From Paraburkholderia sediminicola (GTDB lineage: Bacteria; Pseudomonadota; Gammaproteobacteria; Burkholderiales; Burkholderiaceae), in contig NZ_CADIKC010000001.1 in the NCBI RefSeq assembly GCF_902859805.1, positions 1,488,001 through 1,552,000 on the forward strand: a DNA stretch of 64,000 bases, written 5' to 3'. Under the pieces are notes generated by a model. It searched no databases. It was given only the letters and a program-made list of their open reading frames with translations, and was not told the DNA's origin. The translations under genes and the position numbers were made by a program. Shown piece by piece: positions 34,326 to 42,874 of the stretch (within the stretch, counting starts at the first letter, position 1; every line of letters starts with the position of its first letter).

Positions 34326-35060
34326 GTGATTCAACAGTACGTATTGGCGGCGGTGGCAGGCAGCGCGATAACCGCGCTGCTGGCTTTTGTCGCGCACAAG
34401 TTGCAAAGCGCGAGGCTGACGGCACGGTTGCGTGACGAAGCCGACGCACGGATCAAGGCGCTATCGGCGGAACAGGCGGACCACAGTGAAGTGATCCTCG
34501 AACGCGAACAGGCCGCGCAGGACATGGAAGCGTTGGCTGCACAGTTGCGTGAGGAGTTGAGGCAGCAATCGGCCAGCGTCGACGAGCTGCGCGCAACGTT
34601 GAAAGCGGCGACCGACGACAAAGACCAGTGGGCGCATCAGGCGCGACAGATCGCCGGCGAAGCTGCGCGTCTGAAGAGCCTCGGCGCGACATTCGAGCGT
34701 TGGCACGAGCAGATGATCTCGCTGATGACGCAGAACCACGACATGCACGCGAAGAATCAGGAGTTGTCGTCGATCGTCCGGCATGTGGTGATCGTGTCGC
34801 TTAACGCGTCGATCGAGGCTGCGCGCGCGGGTCCGGCAGGACGTGGCTTCGCGGTGGTGGCGAGCGAGGTCCGGGCGCTCGCTGCGCGTTCTGAGGAATT
34901 GTCGAAAAGCTATCGCGACAGCCTGCACCGCAACGATCTGACCACGACCTCCACGTTCCAGGACATCCAGGCGGGCGGCAAGATGATTGCGGCGTCGCTC
35001 TCCAGCGTCGAATCGCTCGCCAATCAGTTTCACTCGAAGCTGCACCAGGTGCCGGCGTGA
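34326..35060 (+). CDS. Short methyl-accepting chemotaxis protein-like signalling stub
   Basis: 244 residues from GTG 34326 with an AAGGA ribosome site. There is one N-terminal membrane segment (about 5-24), then a coiled coil of about 100 residues, then an MCP signalling-tip motif IVSLNASIEAARAGPAGRGFAVVASEVRALAARSEELS at about 155-195. It has no periplasmic sensor domain and no HAMP, and the helices after the tip are short (about 50 residues). Adaptation sites are not obvious. Its role may be to cluster or modulate the upstream CheA-like kinase. Its stop overlaps the next start (GTGA). Confidence 0.85.
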   Translation: MIQQYVLAAVAGSAITALLAFVAHKLQSARLTARLRDEADARIKALSAEQADHSEVILEREQAAQDMEALAAQLREELRQQSASVDELRATLKAATDDKDQWAHQARQIAGEAARLKSLGATFERWHEQMISLMTQNHDMHAKNQELSSIVRHVVIVSLNASIEAARAGPAGRGFAVVASEVRALAARSEELSKSYRDSLHRNDLTTTSTFQDIQAGGKMIAASLSSVESLANQFHSKLHQVPA

Positions 35061-35596
35061 TCACGAGCCAGGCGAAGGACAGCTTCGAACGCATTTTCCG
35101 CAAGGCGGCAGAGGCGCGTCTGCCGCAGAATTCCGGCGATACGTGTGAAATTGTGCCGCTCGCGGAGGCCGGCGAGGGCGCGACGAAGGACACCCAGGTG
35201 GTCGTGCTGACCATCTCGTCGATTGTGTTCAGACTGCTGCTGATCCTGCACTTCGACGAAAACGACAGCACGCGTGGCTACTACCTGAAAGAAGCCGACG
35301 AGCGGCCGTTTCAGGAAGCCTTTCTGGAAATCTGCAATCTGTGTTGCGGCGCGATGAATCAGGAACTGCTGCGCTATTTCCCGGACCTCGGCATGTCGAC
35401 GCCTTATGTGCTGAGCGCGCGTTGTCTCGGGCATCTGCCGGCATTGAAGCCAGGTTTGCTGTCGTCATATTCGGTCATGCTGAACGGTTCCGTGCAACTT
35501 GCCGCGACGGTATGCGTGTGCGCCCATGCGCCGATCGACTTCCTGGCCGACACGAGCGCGATCGAAGAATCCAGCGGCGAGCTGGAGTTGTTTTGA
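35057..35596 (+). CDS. CheX-like chemotaxis phosphatase-fold protein
   Basis: 179 residues starting at GTG 35057, which overlaps the TGA of the MCP-like gene. The middle of the protein, FLEICNLCCGAMNQELLRYFPDLGMSTPYVLS, has the ExxN phosphatase signature of the CheC/CheX/FliY family (Glu-Ile-Cys-Asn). CheX proteins dephosphorylate CheY-P. The C-terminus is acidic (ESSGELELF). Its place upstream of a second CheX-like gene and cheY suggests that it acts as a signal-terminating phosphatase. Assignment rests on motif and context. Confidence 0.7.
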   Translation: MITSQAKDSFERIFRKAAEARLPQNSGDTCEIVPLAEAGEGATKDTQVVVLTISSIVFRLLLILHFDENDSTRGYYLKEADERPFQEAFLEICNLCCGAMNQELLRYFPDLGMSTPYVLSARCLGHLPALKPGLLSSYSVMLNGSVQLAATVCVCAHAPIDFLADTSAIEESSGELELF

Positions 35597-35647
35597 GAGT
35601 TGGGGTTTGACCATGACGTCGATGTCCGCAGCGAGCAGGAACGCGAA

Positions 35648-36619
35648 ATGAACATGAACAAGCCGGTCAGCAAGGTGCTGGTGCTCGACGACTGTCCCGT
35701 GCACAAAGAGGCGCTGAAGCGCTTTTGCGACGAGCACAATCTGGTTGGCGTGAAAGTCGGCAAGAACCGCTTGCAGTCGGTACTGCGCTCGAACATCGAT
35801 CTGGGCGCGGTTCTGTTTGCTGAAGGCTACGGTGGCTCAGCCGAAGCGAGCGCCGATATCGCGATCAGGATCAACGCGGTGCGCCCCGAGCTGCCGATCA
35901 TCATCCGGCGGGATGACGATCCGAGCGTCGAGAGTCTGCCGGAGAGCTTGCGCCGTGTGGTCTGCGCGGCCTACGTCGCGCACGATATGGCGCCCTTGCG
36001 CAAGGTGATCGACGAATACATCTTCAGCCTGGACTATCCGAACGCGCTGGTGCGCGGCATCGCCGACATGACGCAGGCGATTCTCGGCGACGTGTTCAAG
36101 GACCTGACCATCACGTGCGACACGCCTTATATCGTGCGCGACCGGATCATCTTCGGCGAGGTGTTCAGCCTGATTCCGCTGGAGAGCGCGTGGTGCCGCG
36201 GTTACATGATGATGCAGGCGGAAGAGGCGCCGATTCTCGAACTGATCGATCGTTATCGGATGAGCGAGCACGCGGAAGACGGCGAAGCGAACTTCCGCGA
36301 TCTGAATGGCTTGCTCGGTGAAGTGACCAATCTGATCTGGGGTTCGTTCAAGAATCGCTATGTCGGCGATGCAGGCGCCTGGCTGGGCAGCCAGGTGCAG
36401 GTGCCGCTGCTGGTGAATCACAAGCACAAGTACATCTCGTTCGGCAGCGGCAATCCACAACTGTGTTTCATGTACTCGCTGACGGACCCGCAGACGGGCG
36501 GCTCGGTCAAGCTGCATCAACGCTTTGTGTTCAGCCTGAGCTGGTCGCCGGAGGACTTCAAGGAAGTCACGGACGACGTCGGCGCGATGGTCGAAGCGGG
36601 CGAACTGGATCTGTTCTGA
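35648..36619 (+). CDS. Degenerate receiver fused to a CheX-like domain
   Basis: 323 residues from ATG 35648 (AGGA seven bases upstream). The N-terminal 120 residues look like a receiver fold: VSKVLVLDDCPVHKEALKRF keeps the first acidic pair. However, the phospho-acceptor strand reads GAVLFAEGYGG with no aspartate, so it is probably not phosphorylated. The C-terminal part contains LNGLLGEVTNLIWGSFKNRY, a CheX/CheC ExxN signature, and ends AGELDLF, similar to the preceding CheX-like protein (GELELF). It may be a decoy or scaffold that combines CheY recognition with phosphatase function. It lies 51 bp after the first CheX-like gene. Confidence 0.72.
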   Translation: MNMNKPVSKVLVLDDCPVHKEALKRFCDEHNLVGVKVGKNRLQSVLRSNIDLGAVLFAEGYGGSAEASADIAIRINAVRPELPIIIRRDDDPSVESLPESLRRVVCAAYVAHDMAPLRKVIDEYIFSLDYPNALVRGIADMTQAILGDVFKDLTITCDTPYIVRDRIIFGEVFSLIPLESAWCRGYMMMQAEEAPILELIDRYRMSEHAEDGEANFRDLNGLLGEVTNLIWGSFKNRYVGDAGAWLGSQVQVPLLVNHKHKYISFGSGNPQLCFMYSLTDPQTGGSVKLHQRFVFSLSWSPEDFKEVTDDVGAMVEAGELDLF

Positions 36620-36640
36620 ATGTTGTCATAGGAAACAAAC

Positions 36641-37006
36641 ATGTCGAAAATTCTAGTGGTAGATGACTCGAGCACCGTGCGCGACGAAGTGGCCGGCTTT
36701 CTGAAGAAGAACGGCCTGGACGTCGACACGGCGGTGGACGGCAAGGACGGCCTTGCAAAACTGAAGGCCAGCCCGGGCATCAAGCTGGTGATCAGCGACG
36801 TCAACATGCCGAACATGGACGGCCTGACGATGGTCGAAAAGATTCGCGGCGAACTCGCAAACACAACCGTCAACGTCATCATGCTGACAACCGAGAGCAG
36901 CCCGGCGATGAAAGAGCGCGGCAAGGCGGCGGGCGTGAAAGGCTGGATCGTCAAGCCGTTCAAGGGCGACGCGGTGCTGGAAACGTTCCGCAAGCTGGCG
37001 AGCTAG
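36641..37006 (+). CDS. CheY-like single-domain response regulator
   Basis: 121 residues with an AGGA ribosome site. Intact receiver: Asp8-Asp9 (ILVVDDSSTVRDE), phospho-acceptor Asp53 (LVISDVNMPNMDG), switch Thr in MLTTESS, and Lys in WIVKPFKGD. It has no output domain. It closes the chemosensory-like operon, so it is the likely phosphoryl acceptor of the CheA-like kinase and the target of the two CheX-like proteins. The output partner (flagellar motor, pilus or another regulator) is not in this window. Confidence 0.93.
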   Translation: MSKILVVDDSSTVRDEVAGFLKKNGLDVDTAVDGKDGLAKLKASPGIKLVISDVNMPNMDGLTMVEKIRGELANTTVNVIMLTTESSPAMKERGKAAGVKGWIVKPFKGDAVLETFRKLAS

Positions 37007-37033
37007 ACGCCGCAAGCGCGGCAGGCCGGGCAA

Positions 37034-37052
37034 AGGTGAGGGTTTTCGGGAG
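37034..37052 (+). repeat. Dispersed iteron-like site
   Basis: AGGTGAGGGTTTTCGGGAG, 28 bp after the cheY-like stop. It is the exact reverse complement of the origin iteron at 5808-5826, so this copy is identical to a copy in the origin. Confidence 0.93.
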
Positions 37053-37123
37053 CCCGTGCGCCGGTGATTTGCAAAGCATGATTCGCTATAACGGCGGCGG
37101 TTGAAACACGCTAGTCTGCGAGC

Positions 37124-37972
37124 ATGTGCCAACTGCTCGCCCTCAGCTGCGCCGAACCCACCGACGTCAGTTTCTCGCTGACGGGCTTTGCCGCACGCGG
37201 CGGCCTTACGGACCATCATGTAGACGGCTGGGGCGTGGCGTTCTACGAGGACCGCGCATGCCGCGTGTTCGTCGATGAAAAGCCCGCGTATCAGTCGCCG
37301 GTGGCCGAGTTTCTGAAGAGCCATCCGATCAAATCACGCAATGTCGTCGCGCATATTCGCAAGGCGACCCAAGGCGGCGCGCGCGTGGAAAACTGCCACC
37401 CGTTCATGCGAGAGTTGCGCGGCCAGCAATGGGTATTCGCGCATAACGGCGACCTGCAGCCTCTCGGTGAACCGGAGCAAGGTCCGTATGCACCGGTCGG
37501 CACGACCGATAGTGAAGCGGCGTTCTGCTTCATCATGAATCGCCTCTACGCGCGTTTCGCCAATCACGCGGACACCGATGACATCGACGCGGTATTCGAC
37601 GTTATCGAGCAGGCGACGCACGCGCTGAACCCGTATGGCATTTTCAACTTCGTGCTTTCGAACGGCACGGCACAATTCGCGTACTGCTCGACGCGTCTCT
37701 CGTACGTGATACGTCACTGGCCGTTTTCGAGCGCGCGTCTCGTCGATGGCGATCTTTCAGTCGATTTCGCCGAACGTGGCACGCCGGCGGATCGCACGGC
37801 AGTGATCGCCACCACACCGCTCACCGATGAAGTCTGGACCACCTGCGAACCAGGCGATCTGTTGATGTTCCGCAGCGGCGCGCTGTTGCGGCGCGCACAC
37901 GTACCCGTTCCCGCCGAAGTCCTCGCCACCGCGAAATACGCACCTTCCGAACTGTCCGCCATTCCGGCGTGA
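37124..37972 (+). CDS. Class II glutamine amidotransferase (YafJ family)
   Basis: 282 residues. The N-terminal catalytic Cys2 (MCQLLALSC) is exposed after Met removal. The NTN-hydrolase fold is shown by GGLTDHHVDGWGVAFYED, VVAHIRKATQGG, ENCHPFMRELRGQQWVFAHNGDL and GTTDSEAAFCFIMNRL. The family (YafJ/Ego3-like, also linked to gamma-glutamyl hydrolase DUG3) hydrolyses glutamine-type amides; the acceptor is unknown. It is a lone gene. A weak hairpin (GCGTGGCC/GGCCACGC, 37985-38008) follows it. Confidence 0.9.
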   Translation: MCQLLALSCAEPTDVSFSLTGFAARGGLTDHHVDGWGVAFYEDRACRVFVDEKPAYQSPVAEFLKSHPIKSRNVVAHIRKATQGGARVENCHPFMRELRGQQWVFAHNGDLQPLGEPEQGPYAPVGTTDSEAAFCFIMNRLYARFANHADTDDIDAVFDVIEQATHALNPYGIFNFVLSNGTAQFAYCSTRLSYVIRHWPFSSARLVDGDLSVDFAERGTPADRTAVIATTPLTDEVWTTCEPGDLLMFRSGALLRRAHVPVPAEVLATAKYAPSELSAIPA

Positions 37973-38119
37973 CATCGCGCGAACGCGTGGCCTTAGAAGC
38001 GGCCACGCTACCGGCACTTTCATATTCATCGAAGAATTCGTTAGTTTGCCGACACAAATTCCTCTCGTATCGTTTCGCCAGATTTAAACAAATACAACAT
38101 TGATACGGGAACTCCAAAA

Positions 38120-39289
38120 ATGAAACGTCTTTCTCTCCTCGCATTGCCCGCAGGTCTTTTGTTTGCTGCCGGCGCTCAGGCACAGAGCAGTGTCACGCTA
38201 TACGGTATCGTCGATGCCGGTATCGCCTATGTTCACAACGCACAAAACGCGAGCGGTCAGAATCAGTCGACGCTCGTGAAGTTCAGCAGCGGCAACCTGT
38301 CTGGCAGCCGCTGGGGCCTCAAGGGTATCGAAGACCTGGGCGGCGGCCTCGCCGCTGTGTTCCAGCTCGAGAATGGCTTCAACATCGGCACAGGTGCGCT
38401 TGGGCAAGGCAGCCGCGAATTCGGCCGCAAGGCGGTGGTTGGCTTGTCGAGCGGCACGTGGGGGACGGTCACCCTTGGACGTCAATACGACCCGGTGGTC
38501 GATCTGGTTCAAGGCCTCACGGAAGACAACTACTTCGGTGGTGTATTCGGCACGCCTGGCGACCTGGACAACTACGACAACAGTCTGCGTGTGGGCAACT
38601 CGGTCAAGTACGTGAGCCCGCTGTTCGCCGGCTTCCAGGTCGAGGCACTGTACGGCGTGGGTGGTGTGGCGGGTGCGACCGGCAGCGGCCAGACGTATAG
38701 CTTCGGCGCGGCCTATGCAAATGGGCCGTTGTCGCTCGGCGCAGGTTACTTCTACGCGAACGGCGGCAACACCACGACGACGGCGAATGTGCGGACGTGG
38801 ACCAGCAGTTCCGATTCGCTGTTCAACACTGTCATCAACGCGGGATTTGCAACCGCGAAGTCGATTCAGATCGTGCGGGTTGGCGGACAGTATGTGATCG
38901 GCGCGGCGACGATCGGCGCGGCCTACTCCAACACGCAGTACGCGAACGACGCGTTCTCCGTTTTCAGCAGTACGGCCAAGTTCAACAACGGCTCGGTGTT
39001 CTTCAACTATCAGATCACTCCGGCATTGCGCACGGGCGTTGGCTATAACTACACGTCGTTGACGGGCCCGAGTTCGGCACACTACAACCAGGTCAACCTC
39101 GGTGCGGACTTCGCGTTGTCGAAGCGCACCGAACTGTATGCACTGGCGGGCTATCAGAAAGCGAGCGGCAACACGCTGAACGCGAGCGGCAAGGTGGTGA
39201 ACGCCCAGGCATCGATCGGCGATTATGGCGTGAATTCAGGGACCAACAGCCAGGAAGTGGCGGTGGTCGGGATCCGTCACAAGTTCTGA
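38120..39289 (+). CDS. Gram-negative trimeric porin (Burkholderiales OmpC-type)
   Basis: 389 residues with a signal peptide (MKRLSLLALPAGLLFAAGAQA) and the mature start QSSVTLYGIVDAGIAYV typical of Burkholderia/Bordetella general porins. Family motifs include SRWGLKGIEDLGGGLAAVFQLENGFNIGTG, FGRKAVVGLSSGTWGTVTLGRQYDP and a C-terminal strand ending VAVVGIRHKF with the terminal Phe needed for BAM recognition. It is a 16-strand barrel that lets small solutes pass the outer membrane. It is not in an obvious operon. Dispersed iteron-like sites follow it. Confidence 0.95.
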   Translation: MKRLSLLALPAGLLFAAGAQAQSSVTLYGIVDAGIAYVHNAQNASGQNQSTLVKFSSGNLSGSRWGLKGIEDLGGGLAAVFQLENGFNIGTGALGQGSREFGRKAVVGLSSGTWGTVTLGRQYDPVVDLVQGLTEDNYFGGVFGTPGDLDNYDNSLRVGNSVKYVSPLFAGFQVEALYGVGGVAGATGSGQTYSFGAAYANGPLSLGAGYFYANGGNTTTTANVRTWTSSSDSLFNTVINAGFATAKSIQIVRVGGQYVIGAATIGAAYSNTQYANDAFSVFSSTAKFNNGSVFFNYQITPALRTGVGYNYTSLTGPSSAHYNQVNLGADFALSKRTELYALAGYQKASGNTLNASGKVVNAQASIGDYGVNSGTNSQEVAVVGIRHKF

Positions 39290-39356
39290 TTGCCTGGTTG
39301 AACAAGCCGGTTGCCTTGATGGCGGCCGGCGTTCCGAATGTCCTCGCAAAACCCAA

Positions 39357-39717
39357 AGGTGAGAATATTCGGGAGCGCGATGCCGCCGCGCACACGTGAG
39401 TCGCACCCCATCACCCCGCCTCACCCTCCAACTATTCCATCGACGACTCCCGCCAGCATTTTTTAGGCAGATCCGCCACTGGTGCGGAATGCGAGCGCCT
39501 GACACACATCGCCTCTTACCTGGGTATGCAGATTACTCGACCTCTTCCAAAGGTGAGGGTTTGCGGGAGTAGCCAGTTCTGAACCATCGGTTGCCCGCCC
39601 AGCATGCCTTTGCGGCCTGTCCCCAAGCTTGAAAGGTGAGCGTTTTCGGGAGCGCTCTGATGGGCACTTCGCGCCTGATCCCGTTCGCTCCGTACCAAAG
39701 GTGAGATTTTTCGGGAG
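39357..39717 (+). repeat. Four dispersed iteron-like sites
   Basis: AGGTGAGAATATTCGGGAG (39357), AGGTGAGGGTTTGCGGGAG (39551), AGGTGAGCGTTTTCGGGAG (39634) and AGGTGAGATTTTTCGGGAG (39699), all plus-oriented, in the 650-bp gap between the porin gene and a response regulator gene. They are of origin type (TTCGGGAG). The remaining part of the gap shows no gene. Confidence 0.92.
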
Positions 39718-39937
39718 CCGGCGTGCGCATCGCAAGATGATTCTGCGAGCTTTCCCATATCACGTTCTGCGTTGAAAGAGTTGGGAAGAAATTGCCAACC
39801 TTGGGGGCTGTTCCGCGTTTTGAGAATAGCGGCATACAGGGAAGATGGCGACGCGGACGACAAGCGGTCAGCGGATTTGCTATTCCCGCAAGCCATCGCC
39901 TGTCTCTGAAAACCGATCGTCTCCTGGAATCAGTTGG

Positions 39938-40684
39938 ATGAGTCAGCACATTCTCTTTGTTGGCGCCGATGCCGGTTTAACGGCAGTAGTGGGCGAATCT
40001 TTACGTGGGCAGGGCTGCGGTGTGTCCGCACGTCCGCATTGCGCCGGACTGAAGCACGTGGTCGAGACGGAGCGGCCGGCGTTGCTGGTGCTCGACGTCT
40101 CAGCACCGCACGGCGACGGCCTTGCCGTATTGCGCGACTTGCGCATGAGCGGCAACGACGTGCCGGTGATTTTGCTGTCGGCGAGCAGCAAGGCGATCGA
40201 TCGCGTGATCGGTCTCGAGCTCGGCGCCGACGATTTCATGAGCAAGCCCGCCGACCCCGCCGAATTGCTCGCCCGCATTCGCGTGCTGCTGCGCCGGCGC
40301 GGCGCGCTCGCGCCTGGCGCGCCGGAAACGCGGCCGCCGTACCGCTTCGGGCGATGCGAACTGAACTTCTCCGCACGCGAATTGCGTCGCGACAACGAGC
40401 ATTTCGCGCTGCGCAGCTCCGAGTTCGCATTGCTGAAAATCTTCGTCAATCACGCGATGACCGTGCTCACGCGCGTGCAACTCAACGAGAAACTACGCGG
40501 CAATAGCGTGCTGCATCAAGGGCGGAGTCTCGATGTATCGATCTGGCGGCTGCGGCGTCTCATCGAGATCGATCCTTCCGAGCCGCGCTATGTGCAGACG
40601 GTGTGGGGACGCGGCTATGTGTTCGTGCCGCACGGCGAGATTGGAGCGGCCGAGCGCGGCGTGATGGTTGCGCCCGGCGTGTGA
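39938..40684 (+). CDS. Orphan response regulator, OmpR/PhoB-like
   Basis: 248 residues from ATG 39938. The receiver has phospho-acceptor Asp53 (LLVLDVSAPHGDG) and Lys in FMSKPADP. The first acidic pair is reduced: ILFVGADAG has Ala10-Asp11 instead of Asp-Asp, so metal binding may be weaker. The C-terminal winged helix contains LRSSEFALLKIFVNHAMTVLTRVQL and PRYVQTVWGRGYVFVPHG. No histidine kinase gene is adjacent. It may be phosphorylated by a distant kinase or work without phosphorylation. The ATG at 39938 has no strong ribosome site (TTGG). Confidence 0.88.
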   Translation: MSQHILFVGADAGLTAVVGESLRGQGCGVSARPHCAGLKHVVETERPALLVLDVSAPHGDGLAVLRDLRMSGNDVPVILLSASSKAIDRVIGLELGADDFMSKPADPAELLARIRVLLRRRGALAPGAPETRPPYRFGRCELNFSARELRRDNEHFALRSSEFALLKIFVNHAMTVLTRVQLNEKLRGNSVLHQGRSLDVSIWRLRRLIEIDPSEPRYVQTVWGRGYVFVPHGEIGAAERGVMVAPGV

Positions 40685-40716
40685 GGTTCGGCTTCTCTGC
40701 CGAAAGATCAGCCGAA

Positions 40717-40735
40717 AGGTGAGGTTTTACGGGAG
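40717..40735 (+). repeat. Dispersed iteron-like site
   Basis: AGGTGAGGTTTTACGGGAG, 33 bp after the stop of the orphan response regulator and just before the end of the convergent SDR gene. Confidence 0.9.
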
Positions 40736-40750
40736 CACGAAGCTCGCGTA

Positions 40751-41509
40751 TCAGGCCTGCTTCGCGACCTCGCGAATGTCGGCCACCGGCGTTTGCCCGA
40801 ATGCATCGCTGAAGGCGTAGTCGAGCAGCTGGGTGGCGCATTGTTCGGGCGTCGAAAGCTGGCCGTTGCGCTTGAGGTCTTCGAATTTTTCGCGCATCGG
40901 GAACTGTTCCTCGCCGCTGCTGCGAATTTCCGCCTGCATGTTCGTATCGATAACGCCAGGCGCCAGGCTGCAGATACGCAGCGCGCGATTCGCGTCGAGT
41001 GCAACGGCGCGTGCGTGATGATCGAGCGCGGCTTTGGTCGCGCAGTAGATGCTCCAGCCGGGATACGCATTGCGCGCCGCGCCGCTGGAGATATGCATGA
41101 TGCGCCGGTCTGTCGCGTCGACGCTGGTTGCGGCAAGCGCGCTCGCCAGCATCAGCGGCGTGGCCACGTTCAGGCTCACGGCGGTCGCGATGTCGGCGGC
41201 GTTCTGGCCTTCGATCGGACCGATCGGTTGAACCATGCCTGCGTTGTTGATCAACAGTACGCTCTGCGCGCCGCTGACGAAGCTACGCAGTGCATCGGTC
41301 GCGACCCACTGCGCGACGCGCGTGGGATCCGAAAGCTCGAGTTCGATTTCGTCGAGCAGTGCCGGGAAACGCTCTTTGAGCGTGGCGTGACGCGAGCGGG
41401 ACAGACCCAGTACCGCGACGCCGCGCGTCAGCAGTTGTTCAGCGAGGGATGCGCCGAGGCCGCGAGTGTGACCGGTAACGATCGCACGGATCGGAGAAGA
41501 GGGAGACAT
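40751..41509 (-). CDS. Short-chain dehydrogenase/reductase (SDR)
   Basis: 252 residues. Cofactor motif TGHTRGLGASLAEQLL at about 12-27, NNAG motif (LLINNAGMVQPIGPIEG) near 90, Ser in IMHISSGAARNAYPG and catalytic YCATKAALD (Tyr-x-x-x-Lys) near 155. These mark a classical NAD(P)-dependent SDR. The substrate is unknown. It ends IREVAKQA. The gene stands alone between a response regulator and the GlxA-type regulator. Confidence 0.92.
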   Translation of the reverse strand: MSPSSPIRAIVTGHTRGLGASLAEQLLTRGVAVLGLSRSRHATLKERFPALLDEIELELSDPTRVAQWVATDALRSFVSGAQSVLLINNAGMVQPIGPIEGQNAADIATAVSLNVATPLMLASALAATSVDATDRRIMHISSGAARNAYPGWSIYCATKAALDHHARAVALDANRALRICSLAPGVIDTNMQAEIRSSGEEQFPMREKFEDLKRNGQLSTPEQCATQLLDYAFSDAFGQTPVADIREVAKQA

Positions 41510-41658
41510 GTCGTTCCTTGTGATCGTTCGCTTGAGAAGGCCGCTATTTTCTCACGCTATGTCTGATGCTTGCAGCGGCGCCGGTGTTCAGGCTGCGTTC
41601 TGGCGGCGCGCAAGTTGCTCTCCTGCCTGCCGCCTATGCCGTCACCATTCTATTTCCC

Positions 41659-42621
41659 TCAGCCAGAGCGAAAGCGCTCGCGATATTGCATCGGCGTGAC
41701 GCCGATTCGCTTCGTGAAGACAATGCGCATCCGGTCCGCCGTGCCGAAGCCGCAATCGTAGGCAATCGCCTTGAGCGCGGCATCGCTGCTTTCGAGCAAC
41801 TTGCGCGCTGCATCCACGCGTGCGCGCTCGACGAATTCGTGCGGCGTCACTCTGGTTTCCTGCACGAACACGCGGGCGAAATTCCGCGCGCTCATTCCGG
41901 CGACGTCCGCCAGTTGTTTGACCGTAAAGCTCTCGCGAATCCGTTCCATGACGTGTGCCTGCACTTTAGCGACCGGCGAGGTGTCGTCCGCGGGTGCCGT
42001 CAAGTAAGGGCTGAACTGCGATTGACCGCCTTGTCGCTGCGCAAACACCACCAGCCGTTTGGCGACGGCGAGCGCCGTATGTGGCCCATGATGTTCGGCG
42101 ACCAAAGCAAGCGATAGATCGATGCCCGCCGTGACGCCCGCCGACGTAACCAGGTTGCCGTCGCGCAGATAGATCCGGTCGAAATCGACATGGGCTCGCG
42201 GAAACTGCTCGGCGAGCTGTGCGGCGTGCTGCCAGTGCGTCGTGACTTTGCGCGCGTCGAGCAGCCCCGCGTGGCCGAGTGCGAACGCGCCGGTGCAGAT
42301 CGAGCCAAAACGCTCGCATTGTGTGGCGGCTCGCGACAACCATTCCAGCAAACGTGTATCGGGCGCGGCGCCATCGGGCAGTGCGGGGCCGCCTGCAACC
42401 AGCGCAAGATCAAACGGCTGGCGTGCCTGGTCGAACGTGGCATCGGCGACGAGCGTCATGCCGTTGGACGCGCGCAGCGGACCCGGCTCCGCGCTGAGCA
42501 GCGTGACCTCATAGCGATCCTGCGGCGCGATGAAGCGATTGGCTTCGGAGAACACATCGACCGGACCGGCGACGTCGAGCGCCTGCACGCCTGGAAAGAT
42601 CGCGATCGCGACGGTAGGCAT
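41659..42621 (-). CDS. GlxA-family AraC-type transcriptional regulator with DJ-1/PfpI domain
   Basis: 320 residues from ATG 42621, chosen for its AGGAGAT ribosome site. A longer in-frame extension upstream has no family match. The N-terminal DJ-1/PfpI domain (IAIFPGVQALDVAGPVDVFSEAN, ERFGSICTGAFALGHAGLLDARKVTTHW) keeps the nucleophile-elbow Cys in SICTGAF. The C-terminal AraC helix-turn-helix pair has ARNFARVFVQETRVTPHEFVERARVDAARKLLESS and AYDCGFGTADRMRIVFTKRIGVTPMQYRERF. It is divergent from an HD-domain hydrolase gene, which it probably controls. Confidence 0.92.
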   Translation of the reverse strand: MPTVAIAIFPGVQALDVAGPVDVFSEANRFIAPQDRYEVTLLSAEPGPLRASNGMTLVADATFDQARQPFDLALVAGGPALPDGAAPDTRLLEWLSRAATQCERFGSICTGAFALGHAGLLDARKVTTHWQHAAQLAEQFPRAHVDFDRIYLRDGNLVTSAGVTAGIDLSLALVAEHHGPHTALAVAKRLVVFAQRQGGQSQFSPYLTAPADDTSPVAKVQAHVMERIRESFTVKQLADVAGMSARNFARVFVQETRVTPHEFVERARVDAARKLLESSDAALKAIAYDCGFGTADRMRIVFTKRIGVTPMQYRERFRSG

Positions 42622-42874
42622 CGAATGATCTCCTTTGACGATGGATAGGAATCCGCGGCCTGCGGCAGTCAACGCGGTGCGTTTGGCAGTGTTCAACGGT
42701 CCGCGACGATTGCCCGCGACCGCCTGCTGACCAATACTGAACTTCATCGGACGCGCTGCTCGACGGGTCAAATAGGCAGCCAGAAAAAGCATCGCGGACC
42801 AGCATACCAAACGCGCTATCGAGTCACAAAGACCGCGCGTCGGGTTCACTCAAGTCTTTCATGGAGCACTTCAC

